A DNA stretch of 64,000 bases, taken from the NCBI GenBank assembly GCA_964596065.1, contig CAZQSM010000001.1, positions 130,293 to 194,292 on the forward strand, read 5' to 3'. Below are positions 62,393 through 64,000 of this stretch, piece by piece. The stretch comes from SZUA-254 sp964596065. Its GTDB lineage: Bacteria; Bacteroidota; Ignavibacteria; UBA10030; SZUA-254. The notes beneath the pieces were generated by a model, which saw nothing but the letters and a program-made list of their open reading frames with translations, had not been told where the DNA came from and ran no database searches. Position 1 is the first letter of the stretch. Each line of letters begins with the position of its first letter. A program made the translations under genes and the position numbers.

Positions 62393-63169
62393 TTATTCCC
62401 TGGGTTTGGCCGTCGGGCCGGAGATTCCCCCGTCCTTCCGGATGCGCCAGAAGTGGACGGCCATGAACACCGCCGCGATGAGGGGGAGAAAGATGCAGTG
62501 TCCCACGTAAAACCGCAGGAGCGTCGGGGGACCCACCTGCGTGCCGCCGAGGAGGACGAAGCGCACGTCGTTGTCGATTTTCATGCCCAGCTCCGGCCCG
62601 AACGGTCCTTCGTGCCCGAGGAGCGGCGTCGCGCGCGCCATGTTGGTGCCGACCGTCACCGCCCAGACGGCCAGCTGGTCCCACGGGAGGAGGTATCCGG
62701 TGAACGACAGGAGGAGCGTGAGCACCAGGAGGATGACCCCCACGCCCCAGTTGAACTGCCGGGGCGGTTTGTACGATCCGGTGAGGAACACCCGGAACAT
62801 GTGGAGCATCACGGTGATCACCATGGCGTGCGCCGCCCAGCGGTGCATGTTCCGGATCAGCGGGCCGAACGCCACGTCGTTCATCAGGTATTTCATGTCG
62901 TCGTAGGCGTATTCGGCCGCGGGGCGGTAATAGAACATCAGGATGACGCCGGTGATCGTCAGGACCAGGAAGAGGAGGAAGGTGATGCCGCCCATCCCCC
63001 ACGTGAAACCGATGTTGGTGGCGTGCCGCGGGATCCTGACCGGATGGAGGTGCAGGAACACGTTGTCGACGATCTGGAGGGCGCGGTTCCGGTTGGTGTC
63101 CTGGTAGTTGTGCCGGAATATCGATTTCCAGACCTCGCTCTGTTGCAGCTTTTCCCGCAGTTTGAACAT
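62393..63169 (-). CDS. Cytochrome b N-terminal half (b6-like) of second bc-type complex
   Basis: 258 residues. Haem b ligands are arranged HRWAAHAMVITVMLH (14 apart) and HCIFLPLIAAVFMAVH (15 apart), the b6 signature. The Qo-site part includes GYLLPWDQLAVWAV. A 60-residue N-terminal extension (MFKLREKLQQSEVWKSIF...) is longer than in b6. With the downstream C-terminal-half gene it makes a split cytochrome b, unlike the fused version at 30.9 kb. It lies 23 bases after the Rieske gene. Confidence 0.92.
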   Translation of the reverse strand: MFKLREKLQQSEVWKSIFRHNYQDTNRNRALQIVDNVFLHLHPVRIPRHATNIGFTWGMGGITFLLFLVLTITGVILMFYYRPAAEYAYDDMKYLMNDVAFGPLIRNMHRWAAHAMVITVMLHMFRVFLTGSYKPPRQFNWGVGVILLVLTLLLSFTGYLLPWDQLAVWAVTVGTNMARATPLLGHEGPFGPELGMKIDNDVRFVLLGGTQVGPPTLLRFYVGHCIFLPLIAAVFMAVHFWRIRKDGGISGPTAKPRE

Positions 63170-63192
63170 GTCGTCTTCTCCGTGAGCGTCGG

Positions 63193-63798
63193 TCAGGTAT
63201 GCTTGAGGAAGGACTCCGGTTTCACCCAGTCGCCCTTTTCAAACAGGAACTTGATGTTCCTGTCGATCAGGATCTGGCCGTCGTCGGCCAGGGATATTTT
63301 CAGCCGTTCGAGGGGACGGGGCGCCGGCCCTTCGAAATTGACCCCCGATTGCCGGAAGCCGCTCCCGTGACAGGGACATTTGAATTTCGCCTCCGGTCCC
63401 AGCCAGCGGGGAGTGCAGCCGAGATGCGTGCAGATCGCCGAGAGGGCGTAAAAACCATCCGCTTCGCGCACGATCCAGACGCGGAAATCGTCCTTGTATT
63501 TCTCGCTCACCTCGCCGACGATGTAGTCGGAGGGAAAGCCGGCCTTGAACGCCGAGGGCGGTTCGAACAGTATGCGGGGAAACATCATCCGGAGGGTCGC
63601 GATCGTGGACGTCGCGATGAAAACGAAAAACGATGCCCACCCGGCGACGGAGAAGAAGTTCCGCCTGCTGATCCTCCAGATTCCGGGGTCCTCGGCCGGG
63701 GCCTTGTCCTGCTTGGGTTTCCTGACGGCGGCAGGCGCGGCGGCCGGCCGCTCCTGTGCGGCGGGTACGGGGGTGGACTGGTCTGGTGTATCCATCAC
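63193..63798 (-). CDS. Rieske [2Fe-2S] protein of second bc-type complex
   Basis: 201 residues. A 45-residue cytoplasmic start rich in Pro, Ala and Lys precedes RRNFFSV and a transmembrane helix (VAGWASFFVFIATSTIATL), a layout compatible with Tat-dependent insertion. The Rieske ligands are in CTHLGC (about 127-132) and CPCHGSGF (about 145-152). It is the first gene of the operon Rieske, cytochrome b (N), cytochrome b (C), multihaem cytochrome c. Confidence 0.93.
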   Translation of the reverse strand: MMDTPDQSTPVPAAQERPAAAPAAVRKPKQDKAPAEDPGIWRISRRNFFSVAGWASFFVFIATSTIATLRMMFPRILFEPPSAFKAGFPSDYIVGEVSEKYKDDFRVWIVREADGFYALSAICTHLGCTPRWLGPEAKFKCPCHGSGFRQSGVNFEGPAPRPLERLKISLADDGQILIDRNIKFLFEKGDWVKPESFLKHT

Positions 63799-63828
63799 GC
63801 GGTGTTAATGATAATCGAAAATAGGCGC

Positions 63829-63860
63829 AAAAATATAGCCAAAAAATTCCATAGTGTCAA
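63829..63860 (-). promoter_or_regulatory. Promoter of the second bc complex operon
   Basis: Minus strand TTGACA (ending at 63860) and TATATTTTTG, about 20 bases between TTG and the box. It also reads as a good sigma-70 type -35/-10. It drives the minus-strand Rieske gene at 63798. Confidence 0.6.
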
Positions 63861-63915
63861 TGCAAGAAACCGGGGATCCCCTCCCCCGGATGTGTCACCT
63901 ACCGGCGGCCCGGGT

Positions 63916-63946
63916 TGCATCTCAGGGCACTATCGGTTATATTTTC
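63916..63946 (+). promoter_or_regulatory. Bacteroidota-type promoter of the gene starting at 63975
   Basis: TTG (63916-63918), 20 bases, TATATTTT (63939-63946); predicted start near 63953. It points out of the window, divergently from the bc operon. Confidence 0.55.
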
Positions 63947-63974
63947 CCAGTCCTGATCACGATCCCCTCGCCGA

Positions 63975-64000
63975 TGAACGACGCGTCATCCATACAATTT
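63975..64000 (+). CDS. Possible start of a further gene (cut by window end)
   Basis: An ATG at 63975 lies 22 bases after a predicted transcription start. Only about eight codons (MNDASSIQ) are inside the window, so no function can be given. Confidence 0.3.

Noticed and set aside
60719..63370. 883-codon plus-strand open frame across the bc operon
   Set aside because: It runs antisense through three clear respiratory genes and through the N gap, and its translation is low-complexity (rich in Asp, Glu, His, Arg) as expected for a shadow frame.

Overview
The window is GC-rich DNA from a Gram-negative, respiring member of the Bacteroidota/Chlorobi (FCB) side of the tree, probably a metagenome-assembled genome. 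The evidence is: at least 17 upstream regions carry the Bacteroidota-type promoter TTG-N19/20-TAnnTT; a secreted metalloprotease ends in a FlgD/T9SS-like sorting domain; a bacillithiol deacetylase (bshB1) is present; and the tmRNA tag ends in YALAA. I cannot name a genus. Two 100-N scaffold gaps (29065-29164 and 60938-61037) break the sequence. The first is flanked by an exact 55-base duplication and is almost certainly an assembly artefact inside the tmRNA gene.

Layout. 1-3.1 kb: FG-GAP protein and MXAN_6640-type metalloprotease. 2.5-7.1 kb: cytochrome c maturation genes ccmA, B, C, D, E, F, with a CxxxY-type CcmE and no ccmG/H (System I*-like). 7.2-15.4 kb: metal-handling block (HMA lipoprotein, DUF2318 protein, TauE/SafE permease, CusA/B/TolC-type efflux, small Cys-rich secreted protein). 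15.5-23.8 kb: bshB1, then divergently xseA-xseB-dxs-oxidoreductase-SAM hydrolase-ribD-ribE and secG, then tRNA-Lys. 24-29 kb: lipoprotein, STAS protein, cysteine synthase with a Cys-rich tail, YgfZ-like protein, SDR, LOG-family protein. 29-32 kb: tmRNA, dapF, and a first Rieske/cytochrome b locus. 32.2-40.6 kb: tight minus-strand operon SDR-yqeY-cvpA-mutS2-biotin carboxylase-BCCP-purL. 40.7-44 kb: metal uptake operon (small Cys protein, OM porin-like protein, ZnuA-like, ZnuB-like) without an ATPase. 44-53 kb: membrane protein, metallo-hydrolase, receivers, malate synthase, peroxiredoxin, TolB-like propeller, M28 peptidase, hemerythrin cluster. 53-58 kb: operon PASTA-rpe-enoyl-CoA hydratase-apt-tryptophanase-YIP1. 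58.2-59.5 kb: metallophosphoesterase. 59.5-63.8 kb: second bc-type complex (Rieske, split cytochrome b, multihaem cytochrome c).

Several parts fit together. The Ccm system would mature the multihaem cytochrome c and other c-type cytochromes fed by the two quinol-oxidising Rieske/cytochrome b complexes. Metal efflux and metal uptake operons are each headed by a small secreted Cys/Pro-rich protein. The rest is mostly housekeeping (isoprenoid, riboflavin, purine, lysine/peptidoglycan, ribosome rescue). No CRISPR array, phage, insertion sequence or rRNA is visible. Nearly every gene is packed with overlaps or short gaps; no gene-free stretch exceeds 300 bases apart from the tmRNA/gap region.
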